Assembly (NCBI RefSeq): GCF_013377255.1
Contig: NZ_CP016614.1
Coordinates: 752,501 to 816,500, forward strand
Source of the DNA: Mannheimia granulomatis
GTDB taxonomy: Bacteria; Pseudomonadota; Gammaproteobacteria; Enterobacterales; Pasteurellaceae
DNA: 64,000 nt
Reading direction: 5' to 3'
The notes under the pieces were generated by a model. That model saw nothing but the letters and a program-made list of their open reading frames with translations, had not been told where the DNA came from and searched no databases. Position 1 is the stretch's first letter, and each line of letters begins with the position of its first letter. The position numbers were made by a program, and so were the translations under genes. Below, in pieces: positions 35,107-44,349 of the stretch.

Positions 35107-36303
35107 ATGGAAAGGCAGTTTGATGTTGTGATTGTAGGCGGAGCCGTTACCGGCTCGGTGTTGGCGTTGGCGTTAAGCAGTTTTTGTCAGCACAAAATTT
35201 CAATTGCGATTGTCGAAAAATTGTTACCTAACTATGAGCAGCAAGGTGGTTTTGATGCGCGCAGCATTGCATTAGCCCAAGGCAGTTTGCAAAAAATGAG
35301 CCAAATTATACCGCTTGCAGGTGAAAATTTGGGTGCGGTGATTCAAGCTATCGCTACCCCGATTCATCAAATCCAAGTGGCGGATAAAGGGCATTTCGGC
35401 AAAGCCACGCTGAAAGCGGCAGAGCAGAATATTCCTCAGCTTGGTGCGGTGGTGGAATTAGCAAAATTAGGCAAGAAATTGACCGCTTGCCTCGAAAAAC
35501 AGCCGAATATCCACACTTTCTGTCCAAATGAAGTGGAGGTAATTGAACGCTCACAACAAGGTTGTAAGTTGACTTTAGCCAGTGGTGAGCAACTAAGCTG
35601 CCGCTTACTGGTTGCCGCTGACGGTATTCAATCAAATATTGCCAAACAATGTGGCGTAGCAACGCAACAGGTTAAAGATTACGGGCAATCGGCGGTGATT
35701 GCGAATGTGGAGTTGAGCGAGCATCATCAAAATCAGGCGTTTGAATATTTTACCGAGCAAGGGCCTTTTGCTTTATTGCCTTTGGCGGGGAGTTGTATGT
35801 CGTTGGTTTGGTGTGTGAAAGAAGCTAAGACGTTAATGCAATTGTCAGATAGCGAATTTTTAGCTCAATTACAGCAGCAATTTGGCTGGAAGCTAGGGCA
35901 GTTTTTGCGTGTGAGCAAGCGGTTTGTTTATCCTCTCATTTTGCAAAAAGCGGAATCGCATATTCACCACCGTTTGGCGGTGGTCGGCAATGCCGCACAA
36001 ATGCTGCATCCTGTTGCCGGGCAAGGTTTTAACCTTGGTTTGCGTGATCTCTTTAGTTTAGCTACTTCAGTTGCCGATGCCTTTAAGCAAGGCAAGGATA
36101 TTGGCGAATTTTCGCTGTTGGTTGAATTTGAAAAAAGGCGAGAGCGAGATCAGGTTAGTATGATGAGCTCAACAAGCGGTTTGATTTCACTCTTTTCTTG
36201 CGAAATGTTACCTGTGCAAATAGGGCGGAATTTTGCGTTATTTGCGGTTTCACATTCTTCTAACGCGCGTGATTGGGTAGCCAATAAGGCGTTGGGGTGG
36301 TAG
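35107..36303 (+). CDS. ubiH: FAD-dependent ubiquinone hydroxylase (UbiH-like)
   Basis: A 398-residue flavoprotein monooxygenase of the UbiH/UbiF/VisC family, which hydroxylates the ubiquinone ring. Features are the N-terminal FAD motif VVIVGGAVTGSVLALAL (7-23), the GFDARSIALA region near 52 and the second FAD segment AVVGNAAQMLHPVAGQGFNLGLRD near 292. UbiH is my choice by the DARSIAL/QGFNLGLRD pattern; another member of the family is possible. Start at 35107 with TAGGAGTAGGA upstream. Third gene of the selD-nudJ-ubiH cluster. Confidence 0.82.
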   Translation: MERQFDVVIVGGAVTGSVLALALSSFCQHKISIAIVEKLLPNYEQQGGFDARSIALAQGSLQKMSQIIPLAGENLGAVIQAIATPIHQIQVADKGHFGKATLKAAEQNIPQLGAVVELAKLGKKLTACLEKQPNIHTFCPNEVEVIERSQQGCKLTLASGEQLSCRLLVAADGIQSNIAKQCGVATQQVKDYGQSAVIANVELSEHHQNQAFEYFTEQGPFALLPLAGSCMSLVWCVKEAKTLMQLSDSEFLAQLQQQFGWKLGQFLRVSKRFVYPLILQKAESHIHHRLAVVGNAAQMLHPVAGQGFNLGLRDLFSLATSVADAFKQGKDIGEFSLLVEFEKRRERDQVSMMSSTSGLISLFSCEMLPVQIGRNFALFAVSHSSNARDWVANKALGW

Positions 36304-36327
36304 TTTGAAGGACGTATTCATGCGTCC

Positions 36328-37038
36328 TTATTCCGCTAAATAACCTTTCAAAATGGATTGCCAGTCTTCATCTTTAAATAAAATATTTAACCTCGCTTGC
36401 TCTTTTTTAAAAGAACGTAGCAGACGGGCTAAATTACCTTTTTTCCAAATATCGCCTTTTTGAATACGGCATTTATCGAAATCAATCAGCCAAAATTTGG
36501 ATTTATCGTCTAGTAGAATATTATGAATATTCAAATCAGAATGATGAACTTGGTGATTATGCAAATGGCGAATCAACTTTCCAATTTGTTCATATTGCTC
36601 GGCTGATAAAGCCCGAGATTGTAAGCTTTTGCTCAAATCCTGTGTGTTATCCAGTTTTTCCAGCATAATATCTGCACGATAGCAACATAAGGTTCTAACC
36701 ACCTTGATTGCCACAGGGCGTGGTACCGGTAAATTCCATGCCAACATTTGCTGTAGCAAGAAAAATTCTTGGTATGCCCGAGTCTGTTTAAATCCGCTAA
36801 AGAAATAACTATCTTTCACCAATTTTCCGAATAATCCGCCTCGATAGTAATGGCGAAGTACGATGTTTATGCCAAGTTCAGCCTTAGTTTTTAAAAACCA
36901 TGTAATACCGCGACCTTTTGAGAAGCCTAGCAAGCGGTCGGAATTTTCAAAATTTTTGCAACTGAGTAATTCTTGGATAAACTCGACCTGTTCTTCGGCA
37001 ACAAGTTCGGCGTTAAAGAGATAGTGATTATTTCGCAT
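36328..37038 (-). CDS. kdkA: 3-deoxy-D-manno-octulosonic acid (KDO) kinase
   Basis: KdkA phosphorylates the single KDO residue of lipooligosaccharide, as known in Haemophilus. The 236-residue protein has a kinase-like catalytic core: HHSDLNIHNILLDD near 160 with the catalytic Asp and Asn, and LIDFDKCRI near 182 with the metal Asp. The N-terminal YYRGGLFGKLVKDSYFF stretch is typical. It converges with the ubiH-like gene and is divergent from folE. Confidence 0.92.
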   Translation of the reverse strand: MRNNHYLFNAELVAEEQVEFIQELLSCKNFENSDRLLGFSKGRGITWFLKTKAELGINIVLRHYYRGGLFGKLVKDSYFFSGFKQTRAYQEFFLLQQMLAWNLPVPRPVAIKVVRTLCCYRADIMLEKLDNTQDLSKSLQSRALSAEQYEQIGKLIRHLHNHQVHHSDLNIHNILLDDKSKFWLIDFDKCRIQKGDIWKKGNLARLLRSFKKEQARLNILFKDEDWQSILKGYLAE

Positions 37039-37137
37039 GTTTAATATTGTATTTATAACTATGATAGCTCATTTTAGAGCTATTTTTTTTGATGTCAATT
37101 TGTTAGAATTTGCGGCTTATATTTGAGAGGAAAACCA

Positions 37138-37827
37138 ATGACAACGATCTCACCGGAATTAGACACAACAGAAAATAGGATTTCTGACGAAGCACAGAAA
37201 GTACGCCAAGCGTTATTGGCAAAAGGGATTGAGACCCCGACAGTTGCTCATCGCAAAGATAAAGATAGTCGCCGTACGGAAATTCAGCAGCATATGCAAG
37301 CAGTATTGGAATTACTCGGCTTAGATTTAACGGACGACAGTCTTGAAGAAACACCTCATCGCTTGGCAAAAATGTATGTGGATGAGATTTTTAGCGGATT
37401 AGATTATGCTACTTTCCCTAAAATTACGAATATCGAAAACCGAATGAAGGTGAGCGAAATGGTGTTGGTAGATGATATTACTTTAACTTCGACCTGTGAG
37501 CATCATTTTGTGACTATTGACGGCAAAGTGGCGGTGGCGTATTACCCGAAAAAGTGGGTGATCGGTTTGTCTAAAATTAACCGTGTGGTGCAATTTTTTG
37601 CCCAACGTCCGCAGGTGCAGGAACGCTTTACCGAGCAGATTCTCACTGCTTTCCAAACCATTTTGGAAACCGATGATGTGGCAGTATATGTGAAAGCGAC
37701 ACATTTCTGCGTAAAATGCCGTGGCGTGAAAGACACCAACAGCTATACCGTTACTTCGGCTTTCGGTGGCGTGTTCCTAGATGATCGAGAAACCCGCAAA
37801 GAATTTTTAGGTTTATTAAATAAATAA
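37138..37827 (+). CDS. folE: GTP cyclohydrolase I
   Basis: FolE converts GTP to dihydroneopterin triphosphate, first step of folate synthesis. The 229-residue protein shows the zinc site and catalytic residues: TCEHHFV near 121, HFCVKCRGV near 192, plus SKINRVVQFFAQRPQVQERFT. The start at 37138 has GAGAGGA 7 nt upstream. folB, the next-but-one step of the pathway, lies 4 kb further on. Confidence 0.97.
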   Translation: MTTISPELDTTENRISDEAQKVRQALLAKGIETPTVAHRKDKDSRRTEIQQHMQAVLELLGLDLTDDSLEETPHRLAKMYVDEIFSGLDYATFPKITNIENRMKVSEMVLVDDITLTSTCEHHFVTIDGKVAVAYYPKKWVIGLSKINRVVQFFAQRPQVQERFTEQILTAFQTILETDDVAVYVKATHFCVKCRGVKDTNSYTVTSAFGGVFLDDRETRKEFLGLLNK

Positions 37828-37833
37828 TCGTAG

Positions 37834-37862
37834 GGGCGAAAAGTTTTTCGCCCTTATTTTTG
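37834..37862 (+). terminator. folE terminator
   Basis: A 9-bp stem GGGCGAAAA / TTTTCGCCC with a 2-nt apex (the inner pairs would open) is followed by TTATTTTTG. It lies 6 nt after the folE stop codon and ends 22 nt before truA. Confidence 0.8.
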
Positions 37863-37883
37863 ATATTAGGTTTTGAGGTTGAG

Positions 37884-38669
37884 ATGAAAATTGCATTAGG
37901 CATTGAATATGACGGCAGCCGCTATTTTGGCTGGCAACGGCAAGAAGCAGTGGAAAGCGTGCAGCAAAAGTTAGAGCAGGCGTTGTCTGTTGTGGCTGAT
38001 TCCCCTGTTGAAGTATTTTGTGCCGGTAGAACCGATGCAGGCGTACACGGCACAGGTCAGGTCGTGCATTTTGACACTCAGGCCGTTCGTCCATTGCAAA
38101 GTTGGTGTTTCGGCACGAATGCTCATTTGCCCGATGATATTGCTGTGAAATGGGCGGTTGAAGTGAGTGATGATTTCCACGCTCGTTTTAGTGCCACTGC
38201 TCGCCGTTATCGTTATATTATTTATAACAGCAAATTGCGTTCAGCCATTCTGCCAAAAGGCGTAACCCATTTTCATTTCCCGCTTGATGAAAGCAAAATG
38301 CACCAAGCAGGACAGTTTTTATTGGGTGAAAACGATTTTTCCTCTTTCCGTGCGGCGAAATGCCAATCAAACACACCGTGGCGAAATATTCACCATTTAA
38401 ATGTTTCCCGTCAAGGCGATTATGTGATTGTTGATATTCAAGCCAATGCTTTTGTGCATCATATGGTCAGAAATATTGTCGGCACTTTGCTTGAAATCGG
38501 GCAGGGCAGACAACCTGTAGAATGGGCAAAATGGGTGCTAGATCAACGAGATAGAGAAAAAGCCGCTCCCACAGCCAAAGCGGAAGGTTTGTATTTGGTA
38601 GAAGTGCATTACCCGGAACATTTCGGTATTCCTAAAACGCCTTTAGGGCCGTTGTTTTTAGAAGATTAA
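37884..38669 (+). CDS. truA: tRNA pseudouridine synthase A
   Basis: TruA makes pseudouridine at positions 38-40 of the tRNA anticodon stem. The 261-residue protein has the catalytic Asp51 in AGRTDAGVHGTGQVVHF, and the family stretches ARRYRYIIYN and FVHHMVRNIVGTLLEIG. The start at 37884 is preceded by TGAGGTTGAG; an earlier in-frame ATG at 37860 lies in the folE terminator region. Confidence 0.96.
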   Translation: MKIALGIEYDGSRYFGWQRQEAVESVQQKLEQALSVVADSPVEVFCAGRTDAGVHGTGQVVHFDTQAVRPLQSWCFGTNAHLPDDIAVKWAVEVSDDFHARFSATARRYRYIIYNSKLRSAILPKGVTHFHFPLDESKMHQAGQFLLGENDFSSFRAAKCQSNTPWRNIHHLNVSRQGDYVIVDIQANAFVHHMVRNIVGTLLEIGQGRQPVEWAKWVLDQRDREKAAPTAKAEGLYLVEVHYPEHFGIPKTPLGPLFLED

Positions 38670-38767
38670 AGGTTGCAAGCGGTATCATTTCACCAAAACT
38701 TTGCAAAAGAGGCTAAATTTCCTTAAAATTCAGCCTTATTTTATTTTGTAGCCTAAGAGAAAGAATA

Positions 38768-40681
38768 ATGTCAGAAAAACGCTATGGGGCGGATGAAATT
38801 ACCGTTCTGAAAGATCTTGAGCCGGTGCAGCTTCGTCCGGGAATGTACACCGATACCACACGTCCTAACCATTTAGGGCAAGAGGTGATTGATAACAGTG
38901 TGGATGAAGCATTATCGGGCTATGCCGATAAAATTGATGTTATTCTCCATAGCGATAATTCATTAGAAGTTGTGGATAATGGGCGAGGAATGCCTGTGGA
39001 TATTCACTCTACCGAGAAAATTTCAGGCGTTGAGCTTATTTTAACGAAACTGCACGCAGGAGGTAAATTCTCAAATAAAAACTATACCTTCTCCGGCGGT
39101 CTGCACGGTGTGGGAATTTCGGTGGTAAATGCCCTTTCCGAGCGTGTGGAAATTCAAATTAAACGTGGCGGTGAGGTTTATTCCATTGCTTTTGCTAATG
39201 GGGTGAAAGTCGAGGAGCTGACTGTTATCGGTTCTTGTCCGAAAAAGCAAACCGGGACGACTGTTCGTTTTTATCCAAACCCGAAATATTTTGATAGCCC
39301 TCGATTTTCGGTGAGCCGTTTACGTCATTTGTTGCGTGCCAAAGCGGTACTTTGCCCGAAGCTCACCATTAATTTCATTGATAAAATCAATAACACCGAA
39401 GAAACTTGGTACTACGAAGACGGTTTGTCTGATTATTTAACTGAAGCTTTAAGCGGTTATGAATCGCTGCCGAATCCTCCATTTATTGGCGATACCTCAG
39501 CAGAGACGGAGGCGGTAAGTTGGGCTTTAACGTGGTTGCCTGAAGGTGGGGAATTGGTGGCGGAAAGCTATGTAAACCTTATTCCAACCCCGCAAGGCGG
39601 AACGCATGTGAATGGTTTACGCAATGGATTGCTCAAAGCGATGGTAGAGTTTTGTGAAATCCACAACTTATTGCCGAAAGGCGTTAAACTGACCGCTGAT
39701 GATGTTTGGAACCGCTGTGCCTATGTGCTTTCGCTGAAAATTCAAGAGCCGCAATTTGCAGGGCAGACCAAAGAGCGTTTATCTTCCCGTCAAGCCTCAA
39801 GTTATGTGGATAACTGCTTAAAAGATGCCTTTAGTTTATGGCTGAACCAAAATGTGCAGATCGGCAAATTGATTGCTGAAATGGCGATTAATTCTGCTCA
39901 AAGCCGTTTGCGCGCAGCGAAAAAAGTGGTGCGTAAAAAATTAGTCAGCGGCCCGGCGTTACCGGGAAAATTGGCAGACTGTACCGCACAAGACTTAAGC
40001 CGTACCGAGCTTTTTTTAGTGGAAGGGGATTCTGCCGGCGGTTCGGCAAAGCAGGCTAGAGATAAGGAGTATCAAGCGATTTTGCCGTTGCGTGGTAAGA
40101 TTTTAAATACTTGGGAAGTATCATCAGATCAAGTGTTAGCTTCGCAAGAGGTACATGATATTGCGGTCGCATTGGGGATCGATCCTGATAGTGATAAATT
40201 AGATGAATTGCGTTATGGTAAGGTTTGTATTCTTGCCGATGCGGATTCAGACGGCTTACATATTGCGACTTTATTATGTGCCTTGTTTTTACGCCATTTC
40301 CCGAAATTGGTACAAAATGGCCACGTTTATGTGGCAATGCCGCCGCTTTATCGTATTGATATTGGCAAAGATGAAGTGCATTACGCCTTAGATGAAGCGG
40401 AAAAAGAAGCAATTTTGGCTCGTCTAGCTAAGAAAAAAGGCAAGCCGAATGTACAACGCTTTAAAGGTTTGGGTGAAATGAACCCAAGTCAATTGCGTGA
40501 AACCACGATGGATCCGAGTACTCGCCGTTTAGTGCAACTCACATTTGATGAAAGTTTGGATGTAGAAGAGGGCGAGGTCAGTACCTTTGAAATTATGGAT
40601 ATGTTGCTCGGCAAAAAAAGAGCGGAAGATCGTAAACAATGGCTGCAAAATCGAGGTGATGAAGCGGATTTAGCCGTGTGA
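38768..40681 (+). CDS. parE: DNA topoisomerase IV subunit B
   Basis: ParE is the ATPase subunit of topoisomerase IV, which unlinks daughter chromosomes. The 637-residue protein has the GHKL ATP site (DNSVDEALSGYADKI, VVDNGRGMPVD, GGLHGVGISVVNALS) and the TOPRIM domain (FLVEGDSAGGSAKQARD near 418 and LADADSDGLHIATLL near 491). The N-terminal length and the absence of the GyrB-specific insert identify it as ParE rather than GyrB. parC is not adjacent. Confidence 0.97.
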   Translation: MSEKRYGADEITVLKDLEPVQLRPGMYTDTTRPNHLGQEVIDNSVDEALSGYADKIDVILHSDNSLEVVDNGRGMPVDIHSTEKISGVELILTKLHAGGKFSNKNYTFSGGLHGVGISVVNALSERVEIQIKRGGEVYSIAFANGVKVEELTVIGSCPKKQTGTTVRFYPNPKYFDSPRFSVSRLRHLLRAKAVLCPKLTINFIDKINNTEETWYYEDGLSDYLTEALSGYESLPNPPFIGDTSAETEAVSWALTWLPEGGELVAESYVNLIPTPQGGTHVNGLRNGLLKAMVEFCEIHNLLPKGVKLTADDVWNRCAYVLSLKIQEPQFAGQTKERLSSRQASSYVDNCLKDAFSLWLNQNVQIGKLIAEMAINSAQSRLRAAKKVVRKKLVSGPALPGKLADCTAQDLSRTELFLVEGDSAGGSAKQARDKEYQAILPLRGKILNTWEVSSDQVLASQEVHDIAVALGIDPDSDKLDELRYGKVCILADADSDGLHIATLLCALFLRHFPKLVQNGHVYVAMPPLYRIDIGKDEVHYALDEAEKEAILARLAKKKGKPNVQRFKGLGEMNPSQLRETTMDPSTRRLVQLTFDESLDVEEGEVSTFEIMDMLLGKKRAEDRKQWLQNRGDEADLAV

Positions 40682-40685
40682 TATG

Positions 40686-40721
40686 AAATAGGCATAGTGA
40701 ATTCACTATGCCTATTTTGCC
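40686..40721. terminator. Bidirectional terminator between parE and plsY
   Basis: A perfect 14-bp stem AAATAGGCATAGTG / CACTATGCCTATTT with an AATT loop between two convergent genes. Confidence 0.9.
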
Positions 40722-40732
40722 CTATATGGTTG

Positions 40733-41338
40733 TTATGCTGGCTTTTTCTTAAATTTATCCCAAATTTTGTCTTCTTGTCCACGCCAGAGTCGTTGAATAT
40801 TATCGTGATGGCGGTAAACCAACAAACAGCATACTAGGGCAACAGGAAAGGTAAATTGTGGCTCAAACCACCAAATGTAAAAAGGTAAAAGTAAGGCTGC
40901 CATTACCGCACTTAATGAGGAGTAGCCAAACAGTAGAAAAATTATCAGCCAAGTGCCAACTGCTCCAGCAGCTACAATAAAACTCAACGGTATTATGGCA
41001 CCAAAGGCGGTGGCAACTCCTTTACCGCCTCGAAATTGGAAGAAAATCGGAAAAATATGCCCAAGGCAGACCGCTAAAGCAACAAACCCTAGCTGAGAAG
41101 GCGTTAAGGCAAAATAGATTCCCATAGCCACCGACAAAGTGCCTTTTAATATATCAAATAGTAGCACACCAAGCGCAGCAGTTTTTCCGCCGATACGTAA
41201 TACATTAGTTGCTCCGGCATTGTGTGAGCCGTTTTCTCTTGGATCAGGTAAGCCAGCTAGCTTACAAAAAATAATCGCACTTGAAATAGAACCGAGCAAA
41301 TAGGCGATTAAGATCAATAAATAGGGAATCATATTCAT
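40733..41338 (-). CDS. plsY: Glycerol-3-phosphate acyltransferase PlsY
   Basis: PlsY transfers the acyl group from acyl-phosphate to glycerol-3-phosphate, starting phospholipid synthesis at the inner membrane. The 201-residue protein has five membrane helices and the three family motifs: GSISSAIIFCK (near 16), HNAGATNVLR (near 39) and FRGGKGVATAFG (near 102). It is divergent from folB. Confidence 0.95.
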   Translation of the reverse strand: MNMIPYLLILIAYLLGSISSAIIFCKLAGLPDPRENGSHNAGATNVLRIGGKTAALGVLLFDILKGTLSVAMGIYFALTPSQLGFVALAVCLGHIFPIFFQFRGGKGVATAFGAIIPLSFIVAAGAVGTWLIIFLLFGYSSLSAVMAALLLPFYIWWFEPQFTFPVALVCCLLVYRHHDNIQRLWRGQEDKIWDKFKKKPA

Positions 41339-41407
41339 AAATTTTCCTGATTAAATTTATCTTGTGCTATATTCTACAGAAATTCAGAAAATAAAACAGG
41401 ATGAAAA

Positions 41408-41764
41408 ATGAGTGATAAAGTTTTTATTCGGGAGCTGACCGCATTTGCTTCTATTGGCGCTTACGATTGGGAACATACAATTAAACAACGTTTGGTTTTT
41501 AATATTGATATGGCATGGGATTTTTCCCAAGCTGCAAAAACAGATGACGTGCAATTTTGTCTAAATTATGCAGAGGTTTCACAAAAAGTACTGCATTTTG
41601 TGGAATCACAACCTTTTAAGTTAGTGGAAACGGTTGCCTATCAGTTGGCGGACTTATTGCAGAAAGAATATGGACTGAAATGGATTCGCATTGAGCTACA
41701 CAAACCGAAAGCGGTGGCACAGGCTAGCAGTGTCGGCGTGATTGTTGAGCGGGGACATCTTTAG
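41408..41764 (+). CDS. folB: Dihydroneopterin aldolase
   Basis: FolB splits dihydroneopterin to hydroxymethyl-dihydropterin and glycolaldehyde in folate synthesis. The 118-residue protein has the family start VFIRELTAFASIGAYDWE and the C-terminal IRIELHKPKAV with the conserved Lys. An AACAGG-type weak ribosome site precedes the ATG. It is divergent from plsY, a common arrangement in gammaproteobacteria. Confidence 0.95.
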   Translation: MSDKVFIRELTAFASIGAYDWEHTIKQRLVFNIDMAWDFSQAAKTDDVQFCLNYAEVSQKVLHFVESQPFKLVETVAYQLADLLQKEYGLKWIRIELHKPKAVAQASSVGVIVERGHL

Positions 41765-41838
41765 TCTTTGCAAAAAATTGAGAAAATCAGACCGCTTGTC
41801 GGCAGATTTATGATAATAAATAGATTAATGGAGGGATT

Positions 41839-42741
41839 ATGAGTTTTCACAATCATATTTTGGCACGTTTTGAAAAGTTATTAACCGACAAAAACGATGA
41901 AGTTACCCACGCGATTGTTGAGCAGTTGAAAAAACAAAATTTCCACGGGCAATTAAAAGCAGACAATGTTAAAGCGTTATGCCAACAATTTGATTTATCA
42001 GCTGTTGAGTTGGCATTGCGTTGTATTTCGGTTGCAGCCTGTTATGCGGTGACGCCTGTTTCAGCATTTAATGTTGGTGCGGTGGCGATCGGCAAAAACG
42101 GGGATTTCTATTTTGGGGCAAACCAAGAGTTTTCCGGTGAATGTATGCAGCAATCTGTTCATGCTGAACAAAGTGCGATTTCTCATGCCTTCTTGGCGGG
42201 TGAAAGCCGGATTACGGATATAGTGGTCAATTACACTCCGTGCGGACATTGCCGTCAATTTATGAATGAGCTAAACAGTGCGGCTGACTTAAAAGTGCAT
42301 TTACCTCACAGTCAAAATAATTTATTACATAGCTATTTGCCGGATAGTTTTGGGCCGAAAGATTTAAATATTGAAAAAGTGCTGTTTTATGAACACTTTC
42401 AGCAGTTTGAAGTAAAAGGTGATAAGTTAGAACAAGCGGCGATTCAGGCAGCGGCTTCATCTTACGCTCCTTACAGTCAAACATTTAGCGGAGTAGCATT
42501 ACAAGTGGGTGAGCATATTATTTGTGGCAAATATATGGAAAATGCCGCTTTTAACCCAACTTTTTTACCGCTACAAAGTGCATTGAATTATCGCCTGTTT
42601 TTAGGGCGGGTAGATGTGCCTGTTGAGCGAATTGTATTAGCAGAAGCAGAAGGCACATTAAGTAGTAGAGCGATGACAAAAGCCTTAGCTAAATCCTTAT
42701 TAGATTTAGACATTGAATATGTTCCGTTACAAGCGGTCTAA
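41839..42741 (+). CDS. cdd: Cytidine deaminase
   Basis: Cdd converts cytidine and deoxycytidine to uridine forms for pyrimidine salvage. The 300-residue dimeric-type enzyme has the zinc site HAEQSAI near 110 (His, catalytic Glu) and PCGHCRQF near 137 (two Cys). The C-terminal half is the degenerate deaminase repeat of the long type, as in E. coli (294). TGGAGGGA precedes the ATG. The last codons LQAV come from a USS (42730-42739). Confidence 0.96.
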   Translation: MSFHNHILARFEKLLTDKNDEVTHAIVEQLKKQNFHGQLKADNVKALCQQFDLSAVELALRCISVAACYAVTPVSAFNVGAVAIGKNGDFYFGANQEFSGECMQQSVHAEQSAISHAFLAGESRITDIVVNYTPCGHCRQFMNELNSAADLKVHLPHSQNNLLHSYLPDSFGPKDLNIEKVLFYEHFQQFEVKGDKLEQAAIQAAASSYAPYSQTFSGVALQVGEHIICGKYMENAAFNPTFLPLQSALNYRLFLGRVDVPVERIVLAEAEGTLSSRAMTKALAKSLLDLDIEYVPLQAV

Positions 42742-42776
42742 TTTTAATTATTTTTGTAATTTGATAACTTATTTTC

Positions 42777-42805
42777 TAAAGCGAGCAGAAATGCTTGCTT
42801 TTTTA
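42777..42805 (+). terminator. cdd terminator
   Basis: The stem GCGAGCA / TGCTTGC with one G-T pair closes on a GAAA tetraloop and is followed by TTTTTT. Confidence 0.88.
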
Positions 42806-42910
42806 TTCCCTATCTTTTTGATTTACCTCATATCTTGGTATATTTTTCTAATAGCAAGTTGTAATTTTAGATAAGATATTATCCATTAATATGAAATATA
42901 AGGATTTGAA

Positions 42911-44302
42911 ATGAATAATGCGCTCATTTTAGAACAAGTTAAAAAGAATCGACGTGATATGGCTATTTTTCTATCTGATGTCATTCTTTTTTTTGTGTTA
43001 CTTAAAGCATTACCTTTTGAACCTGAGCCAACCAAAGGGCTGGCTCTTTTAGCTTTCGTCGCTATTTTATGGCTCACGGAAGCCGTCCACGTTACTATTA
43101 CTGCTCTTTTTGTGCCTGTACTGGCAATTGCATTAGGGGTAGTTACTTCAAAAGAGGCATTAAGTGCCTTTGCTGATCCAACCATCTTCTTATTCTTTGG
43201 GGGCTTTGCATTGGCTGCTGCATTGCATATCCAAAAAATTGATAAAATGATCGCAAATAAAATTATGGCACTGGCAAAGGGAAAATTATTGCTTGCCGTA
43301 CTTTATTTATTTGCAGTTACGGCTTTTTTATCAATGTGGATGAGCAATACTGCAACGGCTGCAATGATGCTACCTCTTGCATTAGGTATTCTCAGTAAAA
43401 TGGACAGAGAATCGGAACGCAATACTTATACTTTCGTATTACTCGGTATTGCTTATAGTGCAAGTATCGGTGGAATGGGGACTTTAGTCGGAAGCCCGCC
43501 AAATGCGATTGCAGCTTCCCAGCTACACCTTACATTTTCCGATTGGTTGATGTATGGCTTACCGGTTATGTTGATTATCTTGCCATTAGTCATCTTTATT
43601 TTATATATCACTTTTAAGCCTAGATTTAACCAAGATTTTGAGTTTGAATTTGAGCAAATTGGATTTAATAAACAACGTGTTATTACGCTGAGTATTTTTC
43701 TTTTCATTGCGTGTTGCTGGGTGCTAAGTAGTGTTATTAACCCTCTTATCTCAACATTTTTAGGTTTAAAAGCGAATATTGGGAGCTTTGATAGCATTGT
43801 TGCCCTTGTTGCTTCTTTATTGCTGTGTGTAACAAAAGTCGTGAGCTGGAAACAAATTCAAGACAATACCGAATGGGGAATATTATTTCTCTTTGGTGGT
43901 GGGCTAACTTTAAGTGCTGTACTTAGCCATACTGGGGCAAGCCGAATTATGGCAGAAGGTATTATTTCTTTAATTGAAGGCAAGCACTATTTTATTGTGT
44001 GTTTGATTATTGCTGCTTTTATTGTTAGCTTAACTGAGTTTACTTCAAATACCGCAAGTGCGGCGTTACTTGTGCCGATTTTTATCTCCATTGCAGAGGC
44101 TTTAAATATCAACCCACTTGGATTTGCCTTAATTATTGGGTTAGGGGCATCTTGTGCCTTTATGCTACCTGTAGGGACGCCACCTAATGCCATAGTTTAT
44201 GGAACAGGTTTGGTTAGACAAAAAGATATGCTCAAGTCTTATAAAATCGACTTACTCTGTATGCTAGTGATTGCTGGAATTGGTTACTGGTTCTGGTTAT
44301 AG
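42911..44302 (+). CDS. SLC13/DASS family anion:sodium symporter
   Basis: A 463-residue transporter of the divalent anion:Na+ symporter family. The two Ser-Asn-Thr substrate motifs are present: SNTATAAMMLP near 141 and TSNTASAALLVPI near 379, each after a re-entrant hairpin, with about 11 membrane helices. Relatives carry succinate, malate, other dicarboxylates or sulfate; the substrate here is unknown. It stands alone, closed by its own terminator. Confidence 0.9.
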   Translation: MNNALILEQVKKNRRDMAIFLSDVILFFVLLKALPFEPEPTKGLALLAFVAILWLTEAVHVTITALFVPVLAIALGVVTSKEALSAFADPTIFLFFGGFALAAALHIQKIDKMIANKIMALAKGKLLLAVLYLFAVTAFLSMWMSNTATAAMMLPLALGILSKMDRESERNTYTFVLLGIAYSASIGGMGTLVGSPPNAIAASQLHLTFSDWLMYGLPVMLIILPLVIFILYITFKPRFNQDFEFEFEQIGFNKQRVITLSIFLFIACCWVLSSVINPLISTFLGLKANIGSFDSIVALVASLLLCVTKVVSWKQIQDNTEWGILFLFGGGLTLSAVLSHTGASRIMAEGIISLIEGKHYFIVCLIIAAFIVSLTEFTSNTASAALLVPIFISIAEALNINPLGFALIIGLGASCAFMLPVGTPPNAIVYGTGLVRQKDMLKSYKIDLLCMLVIAGIGYWFWL

Positions 44303-44305
44303 ATG

Positions 44306-44338
44306 AAAAATAGCCAAGTTAGACTTGGCTATTTTTTT
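44306..44338 (+). terminator. Terminator between the SLC13 gene and the MetE-like gene
   Basis: A 14-bp stem AAAAATAGCCAAGT / ACTTGGCTATTTTT with a 3-nt loop and further T residues; it can serve both convergent genes. Confidence 0.9.
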
Positions 44339-44349
44339 ATAAAAGAGTA

